NCBI GenBank assembly: GCA_003510895.1
Contig: DOKE01000007.1
Location: forward strand, 7,887-62,458
Source of the DNA: Candidatus Moraniibacteriota bacterium
GTDB taxonomy: Bacteria; Patescibacteriota; Minisyncoccia; Moranbacterales; GWC2-37-73
Length of the DNA: 54,572 nucleotides
Reading direction: 5' to 3'
A program made the position numbers and the translations under genes. Positions 42,153 through 51,551 of the stretch are shown here, piece after piece. The notes under the pieces were generated by a model. The model was given only the letters and a program-made list of their open reading frames with translations. It had not been told where the DNA came from and ran no database searches. Numbering within the stretch: position 1 is the stretch's first letter; each line of letters opens with the position of its first letter.

Positions 42153-42965
42153 TTATTTTAATTTCTTTTTAGCCATTTCTTTTAATTCTTTGTTGAATTC
42201 AAGAATCGCCTCATCAATAATAGGGTCGAATTTCTTATGTATTTCCTTTTCTTTAACAATTTTTCCTGCCTCTAGAAGAGAATCGAAAGTTCCGGCATCC
42301 ATCCACTCCCCGGAAAGCCTATTAACCTGAAGCTCGCCCATTTCCAAATATTTTTTATTTATATCTGTAATTTCAATTTCTCCCCTGCTTGACGGTTTCA
42401 AATTTTTGGCAATTTCGATTACTCGGTTATCAAAAACATATGCTCCGGTCACGCAAAAATTGCTTTTTGGATTTTCCGGTTTTTCTTCAATGGAAATCGC
42501 TTTCCCTTTTTCATTAAATTCTATAATTCCATAACGACTCGGGTCATCTTTAATTTCTTTAGCAAAAACCATTCCGCCTTTTTCAAATCCTCGAATAGCT
42601 CCTCCCAAGTCATCCTCAAAAATATTGTCTCCTAATATCATTGCCACATTGTCCTCATCAATAAAATCTTCTCCCATAATAAAAGCGTCTGCCAAGCCTC
42701 TTGGTATTTTTTGCACCTTAAACTCAAGCCTGATTCCGTATTTATCAAAAATAGAACCTAAAAGATTAAGAAACTGTCCGCTATGTTCCGGCGCCACAAT
42801 TATCAAAACATCTTTTATTCCGGATTTAATCAACACATTCAAGGGATAGAAAATCATTTGTCGATCATAAATTGGAAGCAACTGTTTTGAAGTAGTTGCT
42901 GTCAAAGGAAAAAGTCTAGTATTAGACCCTCCTGCCAAAATTATTCCTTTCATTTTTTTTCTCAT
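42153..42965 (-). CDS. rfbA: Glucose-1-phosphate thymidylyltransferase
   Basis: The enzyme makes dTDP-glucose, the first step to dTDP-rhamnose. GGSNTRLFPLTATTSKQLLP is the RmlA motif (N replaces the second G). ILGDNIFEDDL and the GEWMDAGTFDSLLEA block are also typical. At 270 residues it is about 20 shorter than most RmlA proteins, lacking part of the C-terminal helical region. ATG at 42953 (MKGIILAGG) is an equally good start. It is separated from rfbD/B/C by glyA. Confidence 0.88.
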   Translation of the reverse strand: MRKKMKGIILAGGSNTRLFPLTATTSKQLLPIYDRQMIFYPLNVLIKSGIKDVLIIVAPEHSGQFLNLLGSIFDKYGIRLEFKVQKIPRGLADAFIMGEDFIDEDNVAMILGDNIFEDDLGGAIRGFEKGGMVFAKEIKDDPSRYGIIEFNEKGKAISIEEKPENPKSNFCVTGAYVFDNRVIEIAKNLKPSSRGEIEITDINKKYLEMGELQVNRLSGEWMDAGTFDSLLEAGKIVKEKEIHKKFDPIIDEAILEFNKELKEMAKKKLK

Positions 42966-42976
42966 AAACTTATATA

Positions 42977-43002
42977 ATTACCATGTTTTGAAATATGGTA
43001 AT
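42977..43002. repeat. 8-bp hairpin between glyA and rfbA
   Basis: ATTACCAT and ATGGTAAT form a perfect stem around GTTTTGAAAT. It starts 5 bases after the glyA stop on the minus strand and has no strong T-tract. It may attenuate or process the transcript. Confidence 0.45.
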
Positions 43003-43006
43003 ATTT

Positions 43007-44251
43007 CTATTTTAAGTTTTTATAAATCGGAAATTTTTTGCAAAGCGCAATCACTTCTTTATGCAATGATTTCAATTTTTTATCATCATTTCTGTTTTCA
43101 ATCGTCTCTTTGATCCAGCGAGCAATAGTCCTGATTTCCTTTTCTTTCATTCCTCGACTGGTGATAGCTGGGACTCCGATACGTACGCCGCTTGGGTCCA
43201 TCGGAGAACGAGGATCATCCGGAATCATATTTTTATTCAACGTTATTCCGATTTTATCCAAAGCTTCTTCCGCTTCTTTTCCACTCACACCCTTACTTCC
43301 AAAAACATCCACCAAAACCATATGATTGTCCGTCCCGCCAAACATCAACTTAAAACCATGTTTTTTCAGTTCAATTTCCAAAACTTTCGCATTAGCAATT
43401 ATTTGTTTGGCATATTTTTGAAAAGACGGTTTCAGAGCTTCTCCAAAAGACACGGCTTTGGCGGCAATAATTTGTTCGTGCGGTCCGCCTTGAAATCCGG
43501 GAAATGTCGCTTTATCAATCGCTTGCGCATATTGTTGTTTACACATAATCATTCCTCCGCGAGGACCGCGCAAAGTTTTATGCGTTGTGGTTGTCACAAT
43601 GTCAAAATATGGCACAGGATTCGGCAAGGCTTTTCCAGCGATGAGTCCGGCGATGTGAGCAATGTCAATCATAGAAATCGCTCCCACTTTTTTGGCAATC
43701 GCGGCGAATTTTTTATAATCCAATTGTCTTGTGTAAGCGGAAAATCCGGCTAAAATCATTTGCGGTTTTTCTTTGATAGCCATTTTTTCAAGCTCCGCAT
43801 AATCAATTTTTCCAGATTTATCAGTTTTATATCGAACAAAATTATAAATCTTGGCAGAAAGAGTTACGGGATGTCCGTGTGTCAAATGACCTCCGTGAGA
43901 AAGATCCATTCCCAAAACCTTGTCACCCGGTTTCAAAACAGCGCTATAAGCAATCATATTAGCCGGCGCGCCGGAATGTGGTTGAACATTGATATGTTCC
44001 GCTCCAAAAAGTTTTTTCGCTCTTTCAATTGCCAAACTTTCCACCACATCAATATATTCTTGTCCGCCATAATATCTTTTTCCCGGATATCCTTCCGAAT
44101 ATTTGTTGGTCAAAATAGAACCCATTGCTTCCAACACCGCTTCGGAAACATAATTCTCGCTAGCAATCAATTCCATTCCCTCTTGTTGTCTTTTCAGCTC
44201 CCCTTGAATCGCCTTAAAAATTTCCGGATCTTGTTTTTTGAGATTTTTCAT
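43007..44251 (-). CDS. glyA: Serine hydroxymethyltransferase
   Basis: The PLP enzyme interconverts serine and glycine with tetrahydrofolate. The 414-residue length is standard. [12 protein letters not shown], the [10 protein letters not shown] strand and the PLP lysine in [14 protein letters not shown] are present, and the C-terminal domain is complete. It interrupts the rhamnose genes but has its own promoter and lies after the rfbD terminator, so it is an independent unit. Confidence 0.96.
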   Translation of the reverse strand: MKNLKKQDPEIFKAIQGELKRQQEGMELIASENYVSEAVLEAMGSILTNKYSEGYPGKRYYGGQEYIDVVESLAIERAKKLFGAEHINVQPHSGAPANMIAYSAVLKPGDKVLGMDLSHGGHLTHGHPVTLSAKIYNFVRYKTDKSGKIDYAELEKMAIKEKPQMILAGFSAYTRQLDYKKFAAIAKKVGAISMIDIAHIAGLIAGKALPNPVPYFDIVTTTTHKTLRGPRGGMIMCKQQYAQAIDKATFPGFQGGPHEQIIAAKAVSFGEALKPSFQKYAKQIIANAKVLEIELKKHGFKLMFGGTDNHMVLVDVFGSKGVSGKEAEEALDKIGITLNKNMIPDDPRSPMDPSGVRIGVPAITSRGMKEKEIRTIARWIKETIENRNDDKKLKSLHKEVIALCKKFPIYKNLK

Positions 44252-44298
44252 ATTTTTTCTATAAAGTAATTATGAATTTCAAATCAATTTATATTTTA

Positions 44299-44327
44299 AT
44301 GATACTATTATTCAAAGAAATCGACAA
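44299..44327 (-). promoter_or_regulatory. Sigma-70-like promoter for glyA
   Basis: On the minus strand TTGTCG (44327-44322), 17 bases and TATCAT (44304-44299) precede the glyA ATG by about 47 bases. Confidence 0.5.
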
Positions 44328-44358
44328 CCATTGACTTATTGGAAGCTATATTGTTCAA

Positions 44359-44390
44359 AAAACAGGATATAAAATTAATCATCCTGTTTT
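44359..44390 (-). terminator. Intrinsic terminator after rfbD
   Basis: AAAACAGGAT and ATCCTGTTTT form a perfect 10-bp stem around 12 bases. On the minus strand it is followed by TTTTTTGAAC. It lies 8 bases after the rfbD stop. Confidence 0.85.
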
Positions 44391-44397
44391 ATAGCTT

Positions 44398-45339
44398 TTA
44401 TTTTTTCAAGTATTCCCGCAGCGCTAGCTTCCAACTACGCAGTGGATTGAGTTTGGTGTTAATCAAGGTTGAAACATAAGGTCTTTGCGCTGGTCGCGGA
44501 AATTCATCACCGGAAACCGGAACAATTTTCACTTTTATTTTAGCCTGTTTGTAAAGTTCCTTTGCCGCGTCATACCAGGTGCAAGCGTCGGAATTGGTCA
44601 CGTGATAAATTCCATACGGTTTTTCCGCTTCAATAATTTCCTTGGTTTTCTTGGCTAAATCAGGAGCGTAAGTAAAACAACTAGTTTCTTCATCCACAAC
44701 CTTAACCTCGGTCTTGTTTTTTTCCGCTTTTTTACCCACTTCCAACATCACATCAAAAAAACTCCTTTTAGCATCTTTGGATTGGGCTGGTTTTCCAAAA
44801 AGCTTGGAAAGACGAATGATATAAAACTTATCCGCAAATTTTTGAGCATTATCTTCCCCAAGCAATTTTGTTTCTCCATATTTTTGAATTGGTTCCGCCA
44901 GCGCATTTTCATCAAATCCCAATTGCGGAACAAAATTTTCGTGCAATGAACAACTGGAACAAGAATGGGTGCAGCCGGTCGGCTCGGGAATTTCCGGCAT
45001 TCCGGAAAAAACATAGTCGGAAGAATAGTGCACAAAAACAGCATCAATTTTTTTAGAAATTTTTGCCAAATATCCCGGCGCTTTACCATTGATTTCCTTG
45101 GCTTTTTTATATTCATTTTTATCTTTCTCGCAAAGATCGACTGCATTATAGGCTGCCGCATTCAAAATGATATCCGGAGCCAGTTTGGAAATTTTTTCTT
45201 CAACTTGTTTCTGATTAGTGATATCCAGTTCTTCCCGATCCCAAGCAGTCACCACGTAGTCATTATCTTGCTTGAAAATATCAACTAACTCCCGTCCCAA
45301 CATTCCCTTTGAACCTATTACTAAAATTTTTTTATTCAT
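44398..45339 (-). CDS. rfbD: dTDP-4-dehydrorhamnose reductase with cysteine-rich insertion
   Basis: The enzyme does the last step of dTDP-rhamnose synthesis. I choose ATG at 45339 (MNKKILVIGSKGMLG, 313 residues), since the longer frame to 45393 overlaps rfbB by 44 bases. The Rossmann motif, HYSSDYVFSG and the catalytic YGETK (Y154, K158) are present. Between about 116 and 148, where family members have a short loop, an insertion carries C123, C127, C130 and H133 (CTHSCSSCSLH), which could bind zinc or an Fe-S cluster. It is the last gene of the rfbC-rfbB-rfbD run. Confidence 0.9.
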   Translation of the reverse strand: MNKKILVIGSKGMLGRELVDIFKQDNDYVVTAWDREELDITNQKQVEEKISKLAPDIILNAAAYNAVDLCEKDKNEYKKAKEINGKAPGYLAKISKKIDAVFVHYSSDYVFSGMPEIPEPTGCTHSCSSCSLHENFVPQLGFDENALAEPIQKYGETKLLGEDNAQKFADKFYIIRLSKLFGKPAQSKDAKRSFFDVMLEVGKKAEKNKTEVKVVDEETSCFTYAPDLAKKTKEIIEAEKPYGIYHVTNSDACTWYDAAKELYKQAKIKVKIVPVSGDEFPRPAQRPYVSTLINTKLNPLRSWKLALREYLKK

Positions 45340-45349
45340 AATATTCAGA

Positions 45350-46351
45350 TCACTTGTTATATTGTTTTTTGTAATATTCTTGATATTCTCCACTTTTAAT
45401 TTTTTTCCACCAATCTTGATTGTCTTTATACCATTCTACTGTTCGTTTAATTCCTTCCTCAAAAGAAACCGTTGGTTCCCATCCAAGTTCATTTTTTATT
45501 TTTGTTGCGTCAATCGCATAACGCTTGTCGTGCCCCGGCCTATCTTTCACAAACTCAATCATTTCTTCACCCTTATTCATCAACTCTAAAATCTTATACG
45601 TAATTTCTTTGTTGGTTTTTTCCGAATTTCCTCCCACACAATAGGTCTCGCCGATTTTCCCTTTATGAATAATTGCATCAATTGCTCGACAATGATCGTC
45701 AACAAAAAGCCAATCGCGAATTTGCATACCATCACCATATAACGGAACTTTTTTTCCTTCCATCAAATTCGTCACAAAAAGCGGAATTAATTTTTCCGGA
45801 AAAAGATATGGTCCGTAATTATTGGAACAATTGGAAATTGTAATCGGAAGATTAAAAGTGTGATAATAGGCTCGCACCAAATGATCTGAAGCGGCTTTTG
45901 AGGCCGAATATGGACTTCTTGGATCATAGGCAGTTTCTTCATTAAATTTGGAATCATCCGGACCAAGCGAACCGAAAACCTCATCTGTGGAAATATGATG
46001 GAATCTTTTTGAATATTTTTTTGCCGCCTCAAGAAGGGTGTGTGTTCCTAGAACATTTGTTCGCAAAAAAATTTCCGGATCCATAATTGAACGATCTACG
46101 TGCGACTCTGCCGCAAAATGAACAACAATATCGCAATCCTTCACTAAGCCGTCAACTATTTCTTTGTCTGTGATGTCGCCTTTTACGAATTTGTAGTTTG
46201 AATTATTTTCCAAATCCTTCAAATTTTCCAAATTACCAGCATACGTCAAAACATCCAGATTGACAATTTTGTCTTCCAGATATTTTTTCAACCAATAATG
46301 TATAAAATTTGACCCAATAAACCCCGCCCCGCCGGTAACCAATAGTCGCAT
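45350..46351 (-). CDS. rfbB: dTDP-glucose 4,6-dehydratase
   Basis: The 333-residue NAD-dependent enzyme makes dTDP-4-keto-6-deoxyglucose. The start LLVTGGAGFIGSNF is the NAD motif, HISTDEVFGSLG contributes the catalytic Thr/Asp/Glu, and YSASKAASD the Tyr-x3-Lys pair. VRDRPGHDKRYA-type residues (here VKDRPGHDKRYA) bind the sugar nucleotide. It lies 21 bases after rfbC and 10 before rfbD. Confidence 0.96.
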   Translation of the reverse strand: MRLLVTGGAGFIGSNFIHYWLKKYLEDKIVNLDVLTYAGNLENLKDLENNSNYKFVKGDITDKEIVDGLVKDCDIVVHFAAESHVDRSIMDPEIFLRTNVLGTHTLLEAAKKYSKRFHHISTDEVFGSLGPDDSKFNEETAYDPRSPYSASKAASDHLVRAYYHTFNLPITISNCSNNYGPYLFPEKLIPLFVTNLMEGKKVPLYGDGMQIRDWLFVDDHCRAIDAIIHKGKIGETYCVGGNSEKTNKEITYKILELMNKGEEMIEFVKDRPGHDKRYAIDATKIKNELGWEPTVSFEEGIKRTVEWYKDNQDWWKKIKSGEYQEYYKKQYNK

Positions 46352-46372
46352 AATATTTAATTGCTTTATTTT

Positions 46373-46921
46373 TTAGAAAACAAAATCTTTTTCAATATCC
46401 TTCAATAATTTGTTTTTTGAATCCTTTTCGGAAATTATGGGATTTTCTATTTTCCAATCAATTCCAATTTCCGAATCATTCCACATAACTCCCCTTTCTG
46501 ATTCCGGATTATATATTTTTGTGCATTTGTAACTAAAAATCGTGTTATCTTCAAGAGACACAAATCCGTGAGCAAATCCCGGCGGAATCCAAAATTGTTT
46601 TTTATTTTCTTCCGATAATTCCACCGCGACATATTCTCCGAATGTCGGCGAACCAAATCGGATATCCACTGCCACATCCAAAACTTTTCCTTGTATAACT
46701 TGCACCAATTTTCCTTGCTCAAAAGGAGGCGCTTGCCAATGCAATCCGCGCAAAGCTCCCTTGGCAGATTTAGATAAATTATCCTGAACAAAATTCAAAT
46801 TGATTCCCGCTTCTTTATATCTTTTTTCATTATACGTTTCCACAAAAAAACCTCGCTTGTCGCCAAAAATCTGCGGTTCAATTATCAAAAGTCCTTCGAT
46901 TTTGGTTTTTTCCACTTTCAT
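46373..46921 (-). CDS. rfbC: dTDP-4-dehydrorhamnose 3,5-epimerase
   Basis: The 182-residue cupin epimerase acts between rfbB and rfbD. FVQDNLSKSAKGALRGLHWQ contains the catalytic histidine, and IPPGFAHGFVSLED is the family's second block. The length is standard. It is the first gene of the run, so the operon order is rfbC, rfbB, rfbD, with rfbA in a different transcript beyond glyA. Confidence 0.95.
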   Translation of the reverse strand: MKVEKTKIEGLLIIEPQIFGDKRGFFVETYNEKRYKEAGINLNFVQDNLSKSAKGALRGLHWQAPPFEQGKLVQVIQGKVLDVAVDIRFGSPTFGEYVAVELSEENKKQFWIPPGFAHGFVSLEDNTIFSYKCTKIYNPESERGVMWNDSEIGIDWKIENPIISEKDSKNKLLKDIEKDFVF

Positions 46922-46973
46922 ATTGTCTTTTTATTCTTATGCATTAATGCTAATACATTTTCTCAATTAACGC

Positions 46974-47007
46974 AAAAAACAGACGCCTTATGAAATAGGC
47001 GTCTGTT
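46974..47007 (-). terminator. Strong intrinsic terminator at the end of the 54214-47031 operon
   Basis: AACAGACGCCT and AGGCGTCTGTT form a perfect 11-bp stem around TATGAAAT. On the minus strand TTTTTTGCG follows. It lies 23 bases after the DUF4012 gene and upstream of rfbC. Confidence 0.93.
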
Positions 47008-47030
47008 ATGAAAAACATTTCTGATTAATC

Positions 47031-48401
47031 TTATTTTTCCCCTAAAATAAAATCTTGATTCAATTTGAAATCCAATTTCTTTTCCGACCCGTCTCTGAAT
47101 TTTATTTGAATATCAACAGGAACATCATTTAGACCCGCTTGCTTTTGAATTTTCAGATCATATTCTCCATTTTTAATTTCTTCCGGCAATGTATACACAA
47201 GCTTGATTGTTTTGGAAGTTCCCAACGGGACTTTGACAATCGCTCCAAAATACTTCCGTTCCAATTCTTCTCCAAATCTCGGATTAGGAAAATTTTCCGA
47301 ATCAACTAACCAAGATCCTTTCGGAACATACACGCGCAAATAGGACAAATAGTCTTTGGTCATAAAATCTTTTTGTTTGGCGGTGTGATTATAGGTTATT
47401 TCCAAAGTTACCTCCGGTTTTTCCTTGCTTAAATCAACAGAATATTTAAACGAACGCTGAACATAATAGTCGCTCTTGAAAGCTCCCAAATTAGCATCGA
47501 CTGTCATCAAATAGTCTCTTGTCCATTGTTGATCGACTGCTCCCGTCCAATTAGATTCGCGCGCAATATTTTGAAGCTCACTATCAGAAAAATAAAATTG
47601 AATATCTTTTGTTTTCAAATCGTTTAAAATAGTTTTAGCCAATTCCATCTTTTTGCTTATCGAAAGATTTTCCACTTTATTCTTAATTTCCTCCGCCATT
47701 TCTTTTAGAATAAGTTTTCTTTCTCCTCGATCTATTCCCTGTTGCTCAAAAGCTTTTTCCACTTGATATTCCAACATCAAAACAGCATTATCGGCGTCAT
47801 ACACTCCCGGATAATCCGGCAGTTTGATTGGACCAACCACCTTCAACATTGAAACAAGAACATTGGTTGTGATCCCGATAACTCCATTAAATTTTTCCTG
47901 ACCTCCGCCCAGGTGATAAAATTCCTCCGCTTTCTTGGCATTAATTTCGAAATCCGGAGAATAATTGGAATCGCGCAATTTCCAAGACTTGATTCGCAGA
48001 GTTTCTTTCATAGGATATGGCGGTTCCACAGTGTCCGGAATACGAGCGTCAAAATTTGAAAGGTCGTGAGTTTCAACTGAAAGCGCTTCTCCGTCTTTCA
48101 TTTTCAAAATTCCAAAAGCGCCAATGAAACCTCCGCCCGGTCTTATCTCCATATTGTTTTGGAAAAGCAACAAAAAAGTTTTTTCCTGTCCGTCTTTCTT
48201 CAAAAAATAACTGGAAATTTTGGCAGCATTTTTATATTCATCAGTATTTTCACTATCAAAAGGAAGAAATTCCAAAACAGGAGCTATGACCGAAGAAATT
48301 TTCTCTCTGTCAATTTGCAAATATTCATACCAACCAAAAAGAAATATGGCTGACGTCGTCCAAAACACAATCCAAAATTTTGCGCTATACTTCTTGGCCA
48401 T
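47031..48401 (-). CDS. DUF4012 family membrane-anchored surface protein
   Basis: I choose ATG at 48401 (MAKKYSAKF), just after the previous stop. GGTGAT lies upstream at a plausible distance. An in-frame start at 48419 would overlap the upstream gene by 14 bases. The 456-residue protein has one N-terminal helix (about 10-28) and then the DUF4012 signature LLFQNNMEIRPGGGFIGAFG, followed by a beta-rich C-terminal half. The family is common next to polysaccharide genes in CPR and actinobacteria, and its function is unknown. It is the last gene of the export operon. Confidence 0.85.
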   Translation of the reverse strand: MAKKYSAKFWIVFWTTSAIFLFGWYEYLQIDREKISSVIAPVLEFLPFDSENTDEYKNAAKISSYFLKKDGQEKTFLLLFQNNMEIRPGGGFIGAFGILKMKDGEALSVETHDLSNFDARIPDTVEPPYPMKETLRIKSWKLRDSNYSPDFEINAKKAEEFYHLGGGQEKFNGVIGITTNVLVSMLKVVGPIKLPDYPGVYDADNAVLMLEYQVEKAFEQQGIDRGERKLILKEMAEEIKNKVENLSISKKMELAKTILNDLKTKDIQFYFSDSELQNIARESNWTGAVDQQWTRDYLMTVDANLGAFKSDYYVQRSFKYSVDLSKEKPEVTLEITYNHTAKQKDFMTKDYLSYLRVYVPKGSWLVDSENFPNPRFGEELERKYFGAIVKVPLGTSKTIKLVYTLPEEIKNGEYDLKIQKQAGLNDVPVDIQIKFRDGSEKKLDFKLNQDFILGEK

Positions 48402-48405
48402 AAAA

Positions 48406-49371
48406 TTACATATCACCATTAAGAAGCTTATTCAATCTGGCTTTTAATTCTTCCTGCGTAGGTTCTTCCTTTTTCATTTCAATGACATCTTTTTCCTGAA
48501 TTTGCTTTTCTTTTTTTATTTCAGTTTCTTCAAAAAAAATCACATCGTCAGCTACGGGAAGATTCTCGGGAGCAGAAGATTTTTTAATGGAATCTTTCGG
48601 CATTTCGGGAAAATTAGGATAAACATCTTCAAAATCATACGGCATATCATATTTAAATTCGTCATTTTTTTCTTTTTCAATTTCAATATGCTGTTTTTGT
48701 TCGAATTTTTTTCGCAATCCCCTTATCGGACTGGATTTCAAAACTGCCCCGCTTGGTCGAACAATTTTCTCTATCAACTCCAACGCAAAATTCAAAAGGA
48801 AAGAAAAAACAAATCCGATTATCAAAGAAGCTATTGCTATCCAACCCCAATTCCTAAGAACAACTGAAACAATTGGTCCTTCCGCAATACTGATTTCTAG
48901 ATCAGTTTTTATATTATAAAATTTACTCACTGTTCCAAAAAGAGTATGCGCTGTTTTTGCAGCCATAATTTCCGCTTGTCCGGATTTTTTTGCCAAAACG
49001 CTGACGTTAATCAATGTCCCTTTTTCAGAATTATCTTTGGAAACTTTCACGATATCATTCCAATTATTTTTTCTTTTGTCAGAATTTTGTCCGGAAAAAT
49101 TATCTTCTATCTCCGGATTGAATTTAATCAGGTTGTCATAAAAAGAAAGCATTTGCGGAAATTCCATTATGTTTTCCATCACATCCTTGGATTGTTGAGC
49201 TATTATTTCGTTTTTTGGAATAACAATAATTGCAACATCCGCGCGATATTGCTTGAAAGCATCCAATAAAATAAGCAAAGCGGTTATGGAAAAAATAATT
49301 CCCACAACAAAAACTCTCGCCAAAAAACGCGTATCCTTAAAAAATTTATTTTTTTCTTTTTGATTATTCAT
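48406..49371 (-). CDS. Wzz-like polysaccharide co-polymerase
   Basis: The 321-residue protein has two helices, at about 18-38 and 178-200, enclosing an exported domain of about 140 residues. This is the chain-length regulator (Wzz/PCP) layout, with the second helix followed by a P-rich turn and a cytoplasmic charged tail of about 110 residues. No tyrosine-kinase domain is fused and none is in the window. Its start codon overlaps the previous stop (TAATG). The topology is clear, but sequence similarity to Wzz is weak. Confidence 0.65.
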   Translation of the reverse strand: MNNQKEKNKFFKDTRFLARVFVVGIIFSITALLILLDAFKQYRADVAIIVIPKNEIIAQQSKDVMENIMEFPQMLSFYDNLIKFNPEIEDNFSGQNSDKRKNNWNDIVKVSKDNSEKGTLINVSVLAKKSGQAEIMAAKTAHTLFGTVSKFYNIKTDLEISIAEGPIVSVVLRNWGWIAIASLIIGFVFSFLLNFALELIEKIVRPSGAVLKSSPIRGLRKKFEQKQHIEIEKEKNDEFKYDMPYDFEDVYPNFPEMPKDSIKKSSAPENLPVADDVIFFEETEIKKEKQIQEKDVIEMKKEEPTQEELKARLNKLLNGDM

Positions 49372-50507
49372 TATTTCTCTTTCTGCAAAATTATTTCCCT
49401 ATACAAATTCAATGTTTTTTCAGCAATAGAATCCCAACTGTATTCATTCCTAATTCTTTCCACGGCGCAACTGCCTAGTCTCTCCACTTCTTCCGGTTTA
49501 TTCAAAAGATAGGCCAATTTGTCTCTCAAATCAGTAACACTTTTATTTTTAAAAGAATATCCGCAATCACTCACCGGTTCCAAATTTTCTTTGATATCAC
49601 TCACTAGAGGACAAATGCCATATCCCATCGCTTCCAAGAGAGCGATTGACAATCCTTCTGATTCAGATGGTTGAACAAAAAGATAGGAATGTGAAAAAAG
49701 TTGTTCAAGAACTTCGTTGGATTGCTTTCCTGTAAAAATTATATTTTCTCTTTTTTCACTTATAGTGCGAAGATATTTAACATAATCATCTGTATGAAAA
49801 CCCTCTCCTGTTATCACAAGCTTGAAGTTATTTGCCAATTTGCTCGTATCTTCCAATTGCTTGAAAGCTTCAATGAGATAGTGAACTCCTTTGTGCTTGA
49901 TTAATCTGCCCACAAACAAAATATATTTTTTATCCTTAAGCCCCCATTGAGAAATCAAATTGGTTGCCTCTGCATATTTTATATCCGCTCCATTAGGAAT
50001 AACTGTCAATCTTTTGCCATATTTTTCTTTTGCCAAATCCGCCAAAGATTTGCTGACTGCAATAGTTTTATCAGGAATAATGCAAGTCATATATTCTCCC
50101 GCCTTCAAAAACAAACACGCAAACCATCCCCATTTTTGGTGATAATAATCTTGGCAATGAAAAGTCGAAACCAAAGAAACGCTCGGTTTGAAAAATTTGA
50201 TTATCCAACTCAAAAAACTCGGTCCTATGCCATGATAGTGAATAACGTCATAGTCAGAAAAAAGCGCGTGTATCGTGGAAACAAATGTGTGAGAAATTGC
50301 ATCCAGATGCTTAGTGTGAATAGAAGGCAAATGAATCAAAACAATTTTTTTGTATTTTTTGAGATTTTTGTCTGTATAATTATCACGCACATAGACAAAA
50401 ACATTATGACCGGCTTCGGCCATTCTTATTGAAATCTCTTCGACATGTTTTTCAATGCCTCCTGAGACAGCTGGTATTCCTTTTTGTCCTATCAGCGCTA
50501 TTTTCAT
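49371..50507 (-). CDS. Family 4 (GT-B) glycosyltransferase
   Basis: The 378-residue protein begins MKIALIGQKGIPAVSGGIEKHV, the glycine-rich donor-side start of GT4 enzymes. FVGRLIKHKGVHYLIEAF and a QPSESEGLSIALLEAMG block (E-x7-E) give the nucleotide-sugar site. The start GQKGIP..GGIE resembles rhamnosyl/galactosyl transferases of the Cps2T/WbpH kind, but the sugar is not known. It is translationally coupled to the Wzz-like gene by a 1-base overlap. Confidence 0.88.
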   Translation of the reverse strand: MKIALIGQKGIPAVSGGIEKHVEEISIRMAEAGHNVFVYVRDNYTDKNLKKYKKIVLIHLPSIHTKHLDAISHTFVSTIHALFSDYDVIHYHGIGPSFLSWIIKFFKPSVSLVSTFHCQDYYHQKWGWFACLFLKAGEYMTCIIPDKTIAVSKSLADLAKEKYGKRLTVIPNGADIKYAEATNLISQWGLKDKKYILFVGRLIKHKGVHYLIEAFKQLEDTSKLANNFKLVITGEGFHTDDYVKYLRTISEKRENIIFTGKQSNEVLEQLFSHSYLFVQPSESEGLSIALLEAMGYGICPLVSDIKENLEPVSDCGYSFKNKSVTDLRDKLAYLLNKPEEVERLGSCAVERIRNEYSWDSIAEKTLNLYREIILQKEK

Positions 50508-50535
50508 ACAAGTTTAAATTAATAAAACAATCTTC

Positions 50536-51498
50536 CTATTGGCGAACAATAATAACATCGGATACATCTTTCGATTTATTCTCAAAAAAAGTATTTTTGT
50601 TGTCAAAAGTAAATCCATCCCAGGCAGAACTGGTTAATAGTGATTTTTGAACTCTGGCAATTCCATACTTTTCATTCTCGGCTATTGTTGATTTGGAAAT
50701 ATCAACTCTTCCAGCATTTCCAAAATGATCCACTTCCATTCCACTTTTGTCATTATCGCGAATAGAATTGTCTTTCAACCAAATATTGGAATTATCCAGT
50801 GTAAATTTAAATCCCACTCCATCGTTGTCATTGATTCGATTGTCTTCAATCCACGCGGAAGAACCTTCTGCCAATTCCACTCCGTCTCTGTCATTGCCGT
50901 AGATATTATTTTCCATAAGAACAACTCTTCTGGTTTCAGAATAAATTCCATTCCAACCGTTTTCTCTTATTACATTTTCAGTCACGCTGACCGGATGAGC
51001 TTTTGAAACGGATCCTTTCTCGATTTTTATTCCGTCTCTTTTATTTTTTTCTATTACGCAATCAATTATGGAAACATCGTCATCATTTTTTTCCACCTTA
51101 ATTCCAACTTTTCCATTTTTGATTGTAACCTTATTTATCTTAGTATTCTCATTCATTTCCACAACAGGATCATCGTCGTTTTTTGCTTTGATGATAACTT
51201 CGTCTCTATCCGCTCCATAAATTTTTACCCCTTTCGGTATTTCAATGTTTTCTTTGTATTCTCCATTAGCCACAAACAATTTGTCATTCTTCTTAGCTTT
51301 TCTCAGCGCGGAAGAAATGGTTCGATATGGATTTTCAGAACTTCCATCTTCCACTCCGGTAGCTTTGGCGTTAACATAAATTTCTCTTTCATTTTTAGCG
51401 AGAGAAAGAAACGGAAAAACAAACACTCCCGCCAAAAGCAGATTAAACGTCAATATTGCCCCTATATAAAGGCTTTTTTTCGATGTTGAGTTATTCAT
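50536..51498 (-). CDS. Secreted right-handed beta-helix (DUF1565-like) protein
   Basis: The 320-residue protein has a signal peptide (about 10-34) and then a parallel beta-helix. The first coil YVNAKATGVEDGSSENPYRT is the DUF1565/pectate-lyase-like cap, followed by repeating NxxxxNDxDG-type rungs rich in N and D. Similar proteins in polysaccharide operons are lyases, epimerases or hydrolases of the growing glycan. No catalytic site can be named. Its place between two GT4 genes in a single transcript supports a role in glycan maturation or surface binding. Confidence 0.78.
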   Translation of the reverse strand: MNNSTSKKSLYIGAILTFNLLLAGVFVFPFLSLAKNEREIYVNAKATGVEDGSSENPYRTISSALRKAKKNDKLFVANGEYKENIEIPKGVKIYGADRDEVIIKAKNDDDPVVEMNENTKINKVTIKNGKVGIKVEKNDDDVSIIDCVIEKNKRDGIKIEKGSVSKAHPVSVTENVIRENGWNGIYSETRRVVLMENNIYGNDRDGVELAEGSSAWIEDNRINDNDGVGFKFTLDNSNIWLKDNSIRDNDKSGMEVDHFGNAGRVDISKSTIAENEKYGIARVQKSLLTSSAWDGFTFDNKNTFFENKSKDVSDVIIVRQ

Positions 51499-51551
51499 AG
51501 TTTATAAAAAATAAATAAATTATTAGGACATAGTAGAATATCAGGAAACGG

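Noticed and set aside
45340..45393. Longer N-terminus of RfbD
   Set aside because: It overlaps rfbB, and the canonical Rossmann start is at MNKKILVIG.
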